From Ailanthus altissimus (lineage: Eukaryota > Streptophyta > Magnoliopsida > Sapindales > Simaroubaceae): DNA of 64,000 nt. The first letter of the stretch is position 1; each line of letters begins with the position of its first letter. Under the pieces are notes generated by a model. The model had not been told where the DNA came from and ran no database searches. It saw only the letters and a list, made by a program, of their open reading frames with translations. A program made the translations under genes and the position numbers. The DNA lies in NCBI GenBank assembly GCA_946807835.1, contig OX327690.1, positions 17,022,501 through 17,086,500 of the forward strand, written 5' to 3'. Below, in pieces: positions 36,622 through 46,661 of the stretch.

Positions 36622-38173
36622 TGATGAACACATGAAAATGCATATTTGTTAAGAGATTCAGTCACCATTTAATGTCACTAATTTTAGTATTTTCTGTATT
36701 TTTAGCTTAAAATAAAGTGTTCTCCTTAAATTGTGATTAATGAATGTTATTTGGACAGGTTTAGGTAAAATGGACATACCTCTCAATGTAAAAATCAAAA
36801 TGAAGAAATTCTTGAACCTGGTGCAACATGACTCAATCTTACACAAATTTAAAGAATAGTGGAAAAGCCAAATCCAACATGTTATGGGCCAAAAATTGAG
36901 ATACAATAGAATCGGACTACAACTTCTGCCCAGCTTGACCCAACTTAAGTATTTGGATCGTATCTCACAAAATACGTACTCAATTGGTATAATTTTTGAA
37001 GCTGTAAAATTATGACTTAATTATCAACAACTCTTATGTTGATGGTAAAGTCCAACTCAACGGTTATCATGGACCAAATCGCATTCAAGTGGATAAAATG
37101 GTTGTTGGTCAAAATTTGATGTATCTTTGGAATTTTGCTCATATCTCATTGGACATTCATCCAATTTCCATGAACTTGGTGCCTATGGAAAGAAGAGGCA
37201 AACTTCTACAACTTTCATGTTGGCTACAGAAGCTAAATCGGTCATTTACATTATCAAAAATATGCTGCAAATGGATAAACAAGTTATTGGCCTAAAATTA
37301 TTGAAGATTGATGTCATCCATGACATATTTCCATTCATTGCCTATATAAGGAGACTCTTAGGACGTTTTCAATATTAGATAATTCTCTCTTCTTTTTTTC
37401 TCATTAACATATATTGTAATTTAGGCTAGAGTCTTTGGCAAGGCTAAGAGATGAACTTTTATGTGTAATAAATCTACTTCTATACTTTGATTCGTTGTCA
37501 AAAGCTACAAATGTTTGTAAGTTTGGTTTTGATTAAACTCTTATCTATTTTATTTTCTATAATCCAGAGGTTATAATTCTCATGTCTCATATATGTTCAG
37601 TTATGCTTTTCTTATGTGATTCTTGTTGAATTATAATTGTTACTGGTTATATTATTTTATATGTTAATCTTTTACTGCAGTATTGTCAAATTGATATATT
37701 GTCGATCTTGGATAACATGTAAGGGCAATAAATGTTTGATATTCAAGTTGATCTTTTACTGCAATATTGTCAAAATGATATATTATCGATCTTAGATAAC
37801 TTGTATAAATGAACATGATGTGTATTAATACTTGCAAAGAGTTTAATTACATTAAATACATGTGCTATCAAATGTGCTATATTTTATATATCTTTCGATT
37901 GATTGTTTGGGATGTGAAACTTTCAATTGAGTTATAAGCATTGAATCAAAGTGTAGAGTATATTTATAAAGCATAATTGTGATTCTCAAAACTTTGCTTA
38001 AATCATTATAAGATATTTTTTTCAATTCATAGACAATTCCATCTCATCAATTAAGTTTATCCTTTGCTACCTCTTTAATATTTTACTTCATCAACCTATT
38101 TTGCCAAGATTCCTCGTGGGATCGATACCTCAATCTATACTGCGATAATCGCGTTATATTTTGAGCGTAAACA
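36622..38173 (+). repeat. 5' LTR of the LOG-carrying element
   Basis: It begins TGATGAACACATG and ends GAGCGTAAACA, with a TATA box TATATAAG at 37343-37350. It contains an internal partial repeat (TTTTACTGCAGTATTGTCAAATTGATAT at about 37670 and again at about 37750). Relative to the 3' LTR it has about 26 extra bases near 37700. The 82- and 83-codon frames within it recur in the 3' LTR and are not genes. Confidence 0.9.
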
Positions 38174-38179
38174 AAAATT

Positions 38180-38197
38180 TGGCGCCGTTACGTGGGA
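38180..38197 (+). other. Primer-binding site, tRNA-Asp type
   Basis: TGGCGCCGTTACGTGGGA begins six bases after the LTR. The first 11 bases match the TGGCGCCGTTGCC form common in Athila-type gypsy elements; the rest differs. Confidence 0.75.
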
Positions 38198-38313
38198 AGC
38201 ACACTAAGCGAAAGTCGGTTACGATTATAAATACTAAAGTGGTAACTTTGTACATTTTCTTTTTTTTGTAAAATCTTAGTTTTATTTCCTTTGTTGTAAT
38301 TTATTTATTATTC

Positions 38314-38980
38314 ATGGTTAGTTCTACCACCTAATTTATTTTGTTTTCTTTAGTTAATTTGTTATATTTTATATTATCTTAATGGCTGATTTTACTGCCT
38401 AATTAGTTTATTTTCTTTTATCTATTTATCGCACTTTATTTTCTTTTATTTATTTATTGCATTTTTTTTAATGGCTGGTTTTACCGCCTAACTTCGTTCA
38501 CTTTCTTTTATTTATTTATTGTACTTTATTTTTTTAGTTAATTTGTTGTATTTTTTTTGTGTGGCTAGTTCTACTGCCTAACTTAGTTTCTTTATTTTTT
38601 TTATTGTACTTTATTTATTTATTTCACTTTTTTTATTGTACTTTATTTTTATTTTCTTTTATTTATTTATTGCACTTTATTTTCTTTAGTTAATATGTTG
38701 TATTTTCTTTTTATTTTAATGGCCGGTTCTACCGCCTAACCTTTTATTTATTTACTTATTGTACCCTTTTTTATTGCATTTTATTTTTTTCTTCTTTTAT
38801 TTATTTGTTGTACTTTGTATTTTATTTTATTTTTATTTATTGCATTTTCTTTTCTTTTACTTATTTATTGTATTTTCTTTTTATTATTTATTTATTGTGC
38901 CTTTTTTTATCGTACTTTATAGTTTATTATCTTTTGTTCAGTTATTGTATTTATATTTCATGGTTGGTCTTACCACCTAA
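38314..38980 (+). repeat. Six-copy mini-ORF repeat in the leader
   Basis: Six 21-base copies, each a complete seven-codon frame (start, five codons, TAA), lie at 38314-38334, 38382-38402, 38471-38491, 38561-38581 (GTG in place of ATG), 38719-38739 and 38960-38980. They read M-V-S-S-T-T, M-A-D-F-T-A, M-A-G-F-T-A, V-A-S-S-T-A, M-A-G-S-T-A and M-V-G-L-T-T, each then a stop. They lie in T-rich spacers between primer site and gag. In this leader of about 870 bases I find only one other ATG (38695), and it is in frame with the fifth copy. They may be upstream ORFs that control gag translation, or a minisatellite whose unit happens to be a frame. Confidence 0.8.
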
Positions 38981-39064
38981 CTCGTTTCTATTTCTTGTTG
39001 TGTTTTATTCCACTTCTTAATTTTTCTTAAGCATTTTCTTCCTTAAAAAAAAATAAAAATTAGG

Positions 39065-40500
39065 ATGTATGTATCGACTTAGAGACAAACGAGGAAGATT
39101 TGTGAGAGAATTAGAACTAGAACTACCCATACTATTTATAAGGGAAGAAAATTCACCTTCTAGTTCACCTTGTAATTCTAACACAATGAGCCAACACGAA
39201 GAAAACCCCATTAGAACTCTAAAAGATTACTTGCATCATACTCGCATAGCCACACCATCATGCATTATATTTTCACCTAACACACCACATTTGGATTTTA
39301 AACCTGGAATAATACAACTTCTACCCACTTTCCATAGTCTAGATAATGAAAATCCTTATGTATATGTTAGGAAATTTGAAGAGGTAATTGCCACCTTCCA
39401 TAGCCAACCTGAAGCCATAGACACTGTTAGACTTAAATTTTTTCCTTTTTCCTTGAAAGACAAAGTAAATAGTTGGCTATACTCTTTGAGGTCGAGGTCT
39501 ATAGGAACTTAGGCAGAAATGACCCAAGCATTTTTCAATAAATACTTCCCACAACACAAAACCAATGGACTGAAAAGATAAATTTCTTCCCTCTCCCAAA
39601 AAGACAGTGAAACCTTATATCAAGCATGGAAAATGTTTAAAGAATTGCTAAATCTGTGCCCTCACCATGGGTATGAAAATTGGCGCTTGGTTAGTTATTT
39701 CTATGAGGGACTCACAATTAGAGAACGCTAATTTATTGAGATGATGTGTAATGGGGAGTTCCTTCACAAAGATCCTGAGGAAGCCATAGAATTTCTTAAT
39801 AACTTAGCTAAAAAAGTCCATACATGGACTGGACCTAGCATTGCTGAAAGCACAAATAGGTCACGACCCAATGGAGTTTTCCATCTTAGGGAAGAGGATA
39901 ATCTCAAAGCCCAATTAGAGGTCTTAACTAAAGAATTAGAGGCTTTGAAAACCAAAGATAGAAGGGTCACCTACACGGTTACTAGAGTTGAGTCACACGA
40001 TGTTTATTTTGTCTGTGGAGGAGCGGAACACTTAGCTCAGGATTGCCCCACTTATAGTGAGATGAGAGAGATATATGAGGAACAATGTAATGCCCTAAGG
40101 ATGTACAAGAAGCCTTATTCACCCTACTCTGAAACATATAATCCTAGCTGGAGAAACCACCCAAATTTCAGTTGGAAATCTGACCAACAAGCCAACAGCT
40201 AGTGGAAACAAGAACAACAAGCACCTAAGTCTTATGTTGCACCTCAATATAATGCACGACTAACTAGGAGTTCTTTAGAGGATACATTATAAGCATTTAT
40301 GGAGGTACAAAGTAAGACTAATCAAAAATTTGAAACAATTCTTGCACAGGTGGTAGACGAAAACAAAGAAATCAAGAGTCCAATCACAAAGTTAACCAGT
40401 GCCTTAACTGTAGAAGAACGAGGTAAGTTTCCATCTCAACCTCAATCCAATCCGAAAGGACAATTCATGGCACAAGCTTCTACTTCTGATGTTTAAAATC
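39065..40500 (+). pseudogene. Gag (LOG-carrying gypsy element)
   Basis: Starts at ATG 39065 or 39069. One frame, interrupted by stops at 39510, about 39580, about 39729, 40200, about 40290 and 40494. The N-terminus has a basic RDKRGRF stretch; the central retrotrans_gag domain has FEEVIATFHSQPEAIDTVRL and KFFPFSLKDKVNSWL (about 39375-39480); a coiled-coil-like segment lies at about 39900-39960. The zinc knuckle at about 40005-40045 reads Y-x2-C-x4-H-x4-C: the first Cys is Tyr (TAT for TGT). Frame continuity despite the stops suggests point-mutation decay. Gag forms the particle that packages the RNA. Confidence 0.82.
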
Positions 40501-41584
40501 TCAAATAAGTCAATGCCATTACTACTCGAAGTGGTAAGATTGTAAGTGAGCCTACTTTTGAAATTAACATATCTATGAGTAGTAAAGACGCCCCCTTTGA
40601 AAAAAGGCCACAATAAAAAAAGAGCCCGAAAATAAGTGTTCAATCCTAGTGCCTTTTCCTCAAGCTCTTCGACTAGTTAGGAAAAATTCAAAAATTCAAG
40701 GTGAGATTTTAGAACATTTGAAACAAGTAAAGATTAATCTTCCCTTGTTGCATTTAATTAAGCAGGTTCTAACTTATGCCAAAGTCATCAAGGATTTATG
40801 CACTATCAAAAGAAAACACCATGTAAAGAAAACTGCATTTTTGGCAGAACAGGTAAGTGCAGTGATTGAACAAAAGACACCACCCAAGTATAAAGACCCA
40901 GGATGTCCCACAATCTCATGCCAAATTGGGACACATGAGTTTGGTCAAGCTTTATTGGACTTAGGGGCAAGTGTAAATTTAATGCCTTATTCTATTTACT
41001 TGTAATTGGGACTTGGTGAGATTAAACCAACATTTATAGTCCTAAAATTAGTTGACCAATCAATCAAGAAACCACGAGGAATAGTAGAAGATATTTTGTT
41101 GCAAATTGATAAATTTTACTACTCTGTTGATTTCCTTGTTTTAGATACTCATTCTGTTGTTAACATGGAGTCAAAAATCCCTCTTATTTTGGGGAGACCT
41201 TTTCTAGCCACTGTTAACACTCTTATTAATTGCAGAAATGGTCTAATGAAATTATCTTTTGGGAATATGACTCTTGAGGTGAACATTTTCAATATTGGCA
41301 AACAATCACGAGAAGAAGACGAGTGCTATCATTCATATATGATAGACACACTTGTAGCAGAGGAAGCTTATAAAAATCATGGCTATGATTCTTTGAAAAA
41401 CCTTCTCAATTTTGATTTTGAAGAATTGTATTATCCTGATATAACAACTGATGTGTTTAGTATTTTTGACTTACAGGATAAATGGACTCGAATTTGGAAA
41501 CCAGGCATTGAAAAGTTGCCACGAGAGAAGGAGAAACCAAAACCATCAAACCTCGAGACACCACGTGTCATCATTAGTGACTAA
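40501..41584 (+). pseudogene. Protease region (LOG-carrying gypsy element)
   Basis: A frameshift lies between 40500 and 40649. A TTRSGKIV-like linker (about 40525), a PFPQALR start and an EHLKQVKINLPLLHLI block then lead to the retropepsin site LDLGASVNLMP (about 40955-40985), a stop at 41003, and the ILGRPFLAT block (about 41196), all typical of Athila-type protease. It ends at TAA 41582, followed in the same frame by integrase-tail sequence, so RT, RNase H and the integrase core are cleanly absent. Confidence 0.82.
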
Positions 41585-41599
41585 GGAACATATTTTTAT

Positions 41600-42004
41600 A
41601 ACTGTTCTTTTACAGCTTTGAGTGTTGCAGGTCTCCAGAGAAAGTTACAATTGTCAGAAATAGAAGAGCTACGAAATGACGCATATGACAACTCTAGAAT
41701 TTACAAAGCTAAAATGAAAGTAGCTCATGATAAATAGATCTCAAGGAAAGACTTTGAGCCAAATCAATGGGTCTATCTTTATGATTCTCGATTGCATTTA
41801 TACCCTGAAAAGTTGAGATCTCGATGGACTGGTCCATTTATGGTAAGACATATTTTTCCTAATGGTGCTGTTGAAATAGAGGACACCACTGATGGACGGA
41901 CTTTCAAAGTGAATGGCCAGTGGCTAAAAGGCTATGTGGAAAAGGTAGACGACTCTATGTACCTAGGCGAGATCCCTCTTGTGGATCCTGTCTATCATGC
42001 TTGA
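41600..42004 (+). pseudogene. Integrase C-terminal tail
   Basis: Reads LSEIEELRNDAYDNSRIYK (about 41657-41713), then a stop near 41736, then the chromodomain-less integrase end YPEKLRSRWTGPF (about 41801-41839) and KVNGQWLKGY (about 41909-41938). This is the C-terminal, DNA-contacting end of gypsy integrase without its catalytic core. It is in frame with the protease. It may persist because the underlying RNA is needed rather than the protein. Confidence 0.85.
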
Positions 42005-42241
42005 TCAGGTTCAATCTATTTGTACCATATTTTATATTTTATCTTTTGACTTTTTATTTTTGCTTTTATTTTCTTTCACATTTTATTTTACTTTATTTTT
42101 TTCTTTCTATTTTTTCTTCAGTGTGATTTTATTTCCCGGTCAAGTGGCGAATACAGTACTCCGTTACTATTAAAGTTGGTTTCTCAGTTTCCTAAAAACT
42201 GTCCCTCAAACTGTGTATTCATCTCTTTTCTTTCTTTCAAA

Positions 42242-42859
42242 ATGGATCACATTCTTGCCAACCTTAAAAAATATTTTCCTTCATTGCCTCAAAATGCTCT
42301 ACTTAAGATTTACAAAGCACGGTGTGAAAGACTAAGGCTATTGATGTTGGGTAATATCCTTGTGGATCTTCGTTGGTTAATTGAAGCCAAGGTTCGATTA
42401 TCTGGTGAATCTGTAAATAATTTTGTTTCTCATATGCCTGGTCTTGGAAAAAGCTCTTATGCCAAAAGGCGACGAGCAAAGAGGTTACAAGTCTGTCATA
42501 AATGTGCTCGATGGAATTGTAATTGAAGTTGTCATTCTTTAGGATTTACATCTAGAAATCGAGAAGACAAAATCCAGTTCATTAAGGATGGACTGAGTAA
42601 GGAGTCTTTGGATGATATCCTATTGACTCTTGAGACGCATCCCTGTGGGCTCGTGCAACGTGAACTTCTTGATTTATGGAATAAATTTAAAAATGAACAT
42701 CAACGGTATAGTCTCGGGAATCTGACTCTAAAAGACCCTGTTTGCCAATTTATAAGAAAATTGGATGGGAAGCCTATCCCCGACCCATAGAGGGCGTTTA
42801 AGCCGTTACTGGACGTAAAACCAGAGGAAGATGTGAGCCACAATCACAACTACTTGTAA
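42242..42859 (+). pseudogene. Unrecognised 205-codon frame with a Cys cluster
   Basis: From ATG 42242 a single frame runs to TAA 42857-42859, broken only by TGA at 42524-42526 (codon 95) and TAG at 42788-42790 (codon 183). The N-terminal half is helical and leucine-rich (LANLKKYFPSLPQNALLKIY), followed by a basic KRRRAKR stretch and a CHKC-x4-C-x3-CH cluster around codons 88-98, with the first stop inside the cluster. The C-terminal half is acidic and Leu-rich. Codon-like composition and frame continuity across the stops indicate former coding. I do not recognise the protein; it may be an element accessory protein or a second captured host sequence. It lies 237 bp after integrase and 246 bp before LOG. 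Confidence 0.6.
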
Positions 42860-43045
42860 ATACATGTGTTTTAATTTCAAACTTTATTTTATGAATAGTA
42901 GGGCTGCTTATGTAGATGTTTTAAATTCAAATCTTTTTGTCCAATAATGCATGTAGGTTATTATGTTTAAGTTTTTGTGTTTTATTTTTAACTCTCTTTT
43001 GACAAACTGTCGGGTTACCATAATCATTGTTATCATTTGGTACTC

Positions 43046-43053
43046 TATAAATA
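43046..43053 (+). promoter_or_regulatory. TATA-like box upstream of the LOG frame
   Basis: TATAAATA in the context CTCTATAAATATAG lies 53 bases before the LOG start codon, a plausible distance for a core promoter with a leader of about 25 bases. In AT-rich DNA such a match can occur by chance. Confidence 0.4.
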
Positions 43054-43105
43054 TAGCACTTCATTTTCTTCATTTTCATATATTGAGATAAATGTGAGTG
43101 TAAAT

Positions 43106-43753
43106 ATGGAGGAAACCTCAGTTCAATAATTTTGAAATATATGTGTATTTTATGGATCTAATCCTGGGGAGAGTAAAGTGTTTGTAGAAGCAGCAAACAA
43201 TCTAGGAAAAGCATTAGCTGCAAGAAAAATTCATTTGATTTATAGAGGGGGTAGCCTTGGGTTAATGGGGTGTGTGTCAACAGCTGCACATTTAGGAGGA
43301 AGTCAAGTTTTAGGAATTATTCCTACAGCTTTAGCTGTGGAAAACCTGGCCGGGAAAACAATAGGGGAAGAATTACGAGTCTCATCCATGCATGAACGTA
43401 TAGCTAGAATGCTTTACAATGCAGATGCTTTTATTGCTTTACCAGGTGGTTTTGGTACCTTGAAAGAAAATTTTCAAATTGTCTCTTGGGCTCAACTGAA
43501 TATCCACCGAAAACCCATAGGTTTGTTGAATGTTAATAACTACTTTGATTGCTTACTTTGTTTTCTTGATCAAGCTATGGAACAGAATTTTATTTTACAT
43601 TCGACGTGACAGATCCTGGTTTCTGCTACTGAGGTGGATGAATTGATTAACAAATTACAGGCAGTTACATACGAACTTGACCCAGTAATAACTCGGATCG
43701 ATTGGTCAGTAGGCCTTAACAAGCAAAAATTGGATCTGACACTTCGTTTGTAA
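43106..43753 (+). pseudogene. LOG: Captured LOG-type cytokinin phosphoribohydrolase, intronless
   Basis: A 215-codon frame, normal LOG length. LOG enzymes release active cytokinin bases from cytokinin riboside 5'-monophosphates in the cytosol or nucleus. Visible: ICVFYGS Rossmann start (residues 13-19), FVEAANNLGKALA, the GG.LGLMG stretch (48-56), SSMHERIARM (about 93-102), and the signature PGGFGTLKE (113-121), which keeps the PGGxGTxxE residues. Defects: stops at codons 8 (TAA) and 10 (TGA), stop at codon 168 (TGA, 43607-43609, where relatives have Arg), and Arg for a conserved Gly at residue 47. Plant LOG genes have several introns; none is present, so it was copied from spliced mRNA. It lies inside the retroelement, downstream of integrase, same strand. 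I chose ATG 43106 because it gives the family N-terminus. Confidence 0.9.
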
Positions 43754-45130
43754 ATTTTTCTTTATTTTATTTATTTATCAGCATCATCATTTTAGTTTAT
43801 ATTTGCTTAAGTGTCTCTCAGGCTTGTTTCTTTCAAATAACTGGCATTTCAGGTAATGTCTCCTATACTTTATCTCTTTCTATTTAAACATTGAGGACAA
43901 TGTTTCATCTGGTTTGGGAGAAGATAGTAGACACAAGTCGTACTTTATAAAAAAAAAATATTTTTGGTCCAATATTTGATTAAAATGGCAGAGTAAAGAA
44001 TTTATTCTTGAACTCTTGAGATGCATTCTAGGTCAAGTTAGAATAGCAGAGTAAGGAGTTTTAGTTTTAACTTTTAAAACGCATTTTAACTAACTTTTTG
44101 TTGTTTTGTTTTATGTTTCATGTATTGTTGTTTATTGTTTATAGTCTTGGTAATTCTTGTATAAAGGAATTTGCTTTTCTGCCTAAGTATGATTTCAAAA
44201 TTGTTTAGGTTGAGTCACTATTTCTATTTAGGTTACTAAAGAATGACCTTCAAAATATTTTTGAGCACAATGCTAAGCCTTGTGGTAAGATGGATGATTC
44301 AATTTATATAACCAGGAGAATTCTCATGTATAAGTATATATATATTTTCTAATCTCACATATCTTTTGTGAGTAAGTGGAAAGGTTGAGAAAACAGCTTA
44401 TGAACCTCCATTGATCCTCTGAATTGGTTAATTTTTGTTTAGATTGATATTATTTAAATTACGGAATACGTTGGTTGCATTTGTGTATAATATAATTTGG
44501 TGAGAAACCTTTGTAATGCTTCTTTGTATTCTTAAAAAAAAATAAAAAATAAAAAAAAGCAAAATACTAAAAAAGAAAAAAAAAGAGAGCAAAAATACCA
44601 AAAAATAAAAAGAAGCAATTTAGTTTAATAAAATCTTCATTCAATTTTAGAAGACAAATATTTTGTAAAATAGTTTTCACACCAAGTTATAATTGTATTA
44701 TTCTCACAAGCCAATTAAAGTTCTAAAGCTGGCATATGATAAGAATAATTGATTTTTAAACAAATAATTTTTCTATTTTTGGATCAATGTTAGTTTATAT
44801 GTCTGTCCTTAAAATTGACTTTTTCTTGAGTGTTTAACTGTTTTCCAACTCCATAAAAGAAGTCCTAACCTTTTAAACAGTCATACACCTGTGAAGATAT
44901 GGAGTTGAAGCTTTTACTTGGAAACATTCTCAAGGCTATATCTATTGTAGTTTGTGATCAAATGGTTATGGCTTAGTTCACACATACACAAATTTTAGAA
45001 GTTGTAATTGAAAAAACCATGATAGCAACAGTGATCTTGAACTAATGTTTTGTTTGAAATGCTTAGGTAATTTTGCATATTCTACTACGCTTGAATTGCT
45101 AGAGACTAGCAATAAGTTGGTTGGAGGCTA
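43754..45130 (+). other. 3' noncoding region of the LOG-carrying element
   Basis: No gene seen. A perfect 8-bp hairpin AAACATTG-AGGA-CAATGTTT lies at 43886-43905, followed by GGTTTGGGAGAAG, a purine tract. It is unusually far (1.2 kb) from the 3' LTR. Two near-copies of an AATRGCAGAGTAA..GARTTT phrase occur at about 43985 and 44041. An A-rich purine stretch spans 44533-44620. Confidence 0.6.
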
Positions 45131-46661
45131 TGATGAACACATGAAAATGCATATTTGTTAAGAGATTCAGTCACCATTTAATGTCACTAATTTTAGCATT
45201 TTCTGTATTTTTAGCTTGAAATAAAGTGTTCTCCTTAAATTGTGATTAATGAATGTTATTTGGACAGGTTTAGGTAAAATGGACATAACTCTCAATGTAA
45301 AAATCAAAATGAAGAAATTCTTGAACCTGGTGCAACATGACTCAATCTTACACAAATTTAAAGAATAGTGGAAAAGCCAAATCCAACATGTTATGGGCCA
45401 AAAATTGAGATACAATAGAATCGGGCTATAACTTCTACCCAGCTTGACCCAACTTAAGTATTTGGACCGTATCTCACAAAATACGTACTCAATTGGTATA
45501 ATTTTTGAAGCTGTAAAATTATGACTTAATTATCAACAACTCTTATGTTGATGGTAAAGTCCAACTCAACGGTTATCATGGACCAAATCGCATTCAAGTG
45601 GATAAAATGGTTGTTGGTCGAAATCTGATGTATCTTTGGAATTTCGCTCATATCTCATTGGACATTCATCCAATTTCTATGAACTGAGTGCCTATGGAAA
45701 GAAGAAACAAACTTCTACAACTTTCATGTTGGCTGCAGAAGCTAAATCAGTCATTTATATTATCAAAAATATGCTGCAAATGGATAAACAAGTTATTGGA
45801 CTAAAATTATTGAAGATTAATGTCATCCATGACATATTTCCATTCATTGCCTATATAAGGAGACTCTTAGGACGTTTTCAATATTAGATAATTCTCTCTT
45901 CTTTTCTTCTCATTAACATATATTGTAATTTAGGCTAGAATCCTTGGCAAGGCTAAGAGATGAACTTTTATGTGTAATAAATCTACTTCTATACTTTGAT
46001 TCGTTGTCAAGAGCTACAAATGTTTGTAAGTTTAGTTTTAATTAAACTTTTATCTATTTTATTTTCTATAATCTAGAGGTTATAATTCTCATGTCTCATA
46101 TATGTTCAGTCATGCTTTTCTTATGTGATTCTTGTTGAATCATAATTGTTACTGGTTACATTGTTTTATATGTTAATCTTTTACTGCAGTATTGTCAAAT
46201 TGATATAAGGGCAATAAATGTTTGATATTCAAGTTGATCTTTTACTGCAATATTGTCAAAATGATATATTGTCGATCTTAGATAACTTGTATAAATGAAC
46301 ATGATGTCTGTTAATGCTTGCAAAGAATTGAATTACATCAAATACATGTGCTATCAAATGTGCTATATTTTATATATCTTCCGATTGATTGTTTAGGATG
46401 TGAAACTTTCAATTGAGTTATAAGTATTGAATCAAAGTGTAGAGTAGATTTATAAAGCATAATTGTGATTCTCAAAGCCTTGCTTAAATCATCATAAGAT
46501 ATTTTCTTCAATTCATAGACAATTACATCTCATCAATTAATTTTATCATTTGCTACCTCTTTAATATTTTACTTCATCAACCTATTTTCCTAAAAGCTTC
46601 CTCGTGGGATCAACAACTCAATCTATACTGCGATAGCCGCGTTATATTTTGAGCATAAACA
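45131..46661 (+). repeat. 3' LTR of the LOG-carrying element
   Basis: Nearly identical to 36622-38173, with TATATAAG at 45852-45859. It ends GAGCATAAACA, followed by the GAACT target copy. It lacks the roughly 26-bp segment near 37700 of the 5' LTR. Confidence 0.92.

Larger units (their letters stand above)
36622..46661 (+). mobile_element. Non-autonomous Ty3/gypsy element carrying a captured LOG gene
   Basis: LTRs at 36622-38173 (1,552 bp) and 45131-46661 (1,531 bp), both TG...CA, with perfect GAACT duplications (36617-36621 and 46662-46666). Inside, in order: primer site, mini-ORF-repeat leader, gag, protease, integrase C-terminal tail, an unrecognised 205-codon frame, an intronless LOG frame, a hairpin plus purine tract, and 1.2 kb of noncoding sequence. 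RT, RNase H and the integrase core are missing, so movement needed a helper. By eye the LTRs differ at about a dozen sites in the first 570 bp plus one indel of about 26 bp, so this is the youngest large insertion here. Confidence 0.88.

Noticed and set aside
36658..37378. 82- and 83-codon frames repeated at 45167-45887
   Set aside because: They are LTR sequence present in both LTRs of the same element; no domain.
38314..38980. CRISPR-like array
   Set aside because: Spacers are T-rich and similar to each other, lengths vary widely, and the context is a plant retrotransposon leader.
38759..39020. Hydrophobic Phe/Leu/Tyr-rich frames resembling membrane proteins
   Set aside because: They are T-rich leader sequence; hydrophobicity follows from the TTT/TTA/TAT composition.
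43442..43468. Loss of the catalytic Glu in the LOG motif because of the Lys after TL
   Set aside because: Counting the motif PGGxGTxxE shows Lys at a variable position; the Glu at position nine is kept.
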